Made by a program: the position numbers and the translations under genes | Source of the DNA: an uncultured bacterium | GTDB lineage: Bacteria; Bacillota; Clostridia; Lachnospirales; Lachnospiraceae | Direction of reading: 5' to 3' | Assembly (NCBI GenBank): GCA_947643595.1 | Contig: CANRWP010000027.1 | Location: forward strand, 1 to 43,212 | Length of the DNA stretch: 43,212 bases | Notes under the pieces: generated by a model | The model's input: only the letters and a program-made list of their open reading frames with translations | The model's database searches: none | What the model was told of the DNA's origin: nothing | In this document: one piece after another, positions 43,140 to 43,212 of the stretch | How the letters are laid out: the number at the start of each line of letters is the position of its first letter | Numbering within the stretch: position 1 is the stretch's first letter

Positions 43140-43212
43140 TAACAGAGGTGATAATCACCCGAGTTTGCCACTTGCTAAATAAAACTAAATAAAAAATTTC
43201 CTTATTTTACAA

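Noticed and set aside
1-43212. CRISPR arrays, tRNA/rRNA genes, T-boxes and common riboswitches
   Set aside because: No regularly spaced repeats with unique spacers, no cloverleaf or rRNA-like conserved stretches, and no recognisable riboswitch cores were seen in the intergenic regions.

Overview
The window looks like a chromosomal stretch from a Lachnospiraceae-type Clostridia (gut Firmicutes). The evidence is the tig-clpP-clpX-ysxC block, secA followed by prfB, AGGAGG-type ribosome binding sites throughout, CUT1 sugar ABC transport with LacI control, a class B sortase, DUF975, DUF4143 ATPase and Rpn-family proteins, and a fairly GC-rich coding style with AT-rich intergenic DNA. The genus is not resolved from sequence alone. 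Most genes lie on the minus strand. No rRNA, tRNA, CRISPR array or intact insertion sequence was seen.

Layout. (1) 1-5031: two lipoproteins on the minus strand, one a propeller/solute-binding-like protein cut by the window edge, divergent from an OmpR-type two-component pair on the plus strand. (2) 5043-15083: a carbohydrate locus. A minus-strand operon runs from a parallel beta-helix glycosidase (GH28/GH49-like) through a solute-binding lipoprotein, two CUT1 permeases, a metallo-beta-lactamase-fold protein and 4-alpha-glucanotransferase to a LacI regulator. It is divergent from a GH43 beta-xylosidase-type gene. The shared control region holds a 17-bp palindrome and four 12-nt repeats. (3) 15093-18778: an ArAE-type exporter, bioY under a clear BirA-type operator, a DUF1284 protein, and an AAA/DUF4143 ATPase preceded by 33-bp repeats. 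(4) 18780-19277: gene remnants (MATE C-terminus, RHS/YD-repeat). (5) 19278-23744: a VanRS/VanY-like module (response regulator, kinase, a membrane-anchored protein of unknown function, M15 carboxypeptidase) in which the same tandem box precedes both the regulator and the peptidase. (6) 23770-28951: AI-2E-type transporter, ysxC, clpX, clpP, tig, with two intrinsic terminators inside the block. (7) 29126-37146: an Rpn nuclease with Met/Gly repeats and a possible internal start, a frameshifted GNAT gene, class B sortase, Tex, an ECF sigma factor with its likely membrane-bound anti-sigma, DUF975, and a sortase remnant. (8) 37151-42884: an Asp-box membrane protein, a 47-aa membrane protein, a small membrane protein, prfB with a programmed +1 frameshift at an unusual UAA, and secA. 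(9) 42885-43212: secA promoter, a plus-strand terminator, 10-bp repeats and a palindrome, possibly the start of another unit.

How the genes fit together. The sugar locus would import an oligosaccharide and hydrolyse it in the cytoplasm; the beta-helix enzyme has no signal peptide. malQ in the operon hints at an alpha-glucan-related substrate, whereas the divergent GH43 hints at xylan. The VanRS/VanY-like module probably senses the envelope and trims peptidoglycan stems. The tig/clp/ysxC/tex/secA/prfB genes are housekeeping. The most unusual signals are the UAA-type RF2 recoding site, the shared VanR-like box, the Rpn internal start, the repeats ahead of the DUF4143 ATPase, and the His-less beta-helix glycosidase.
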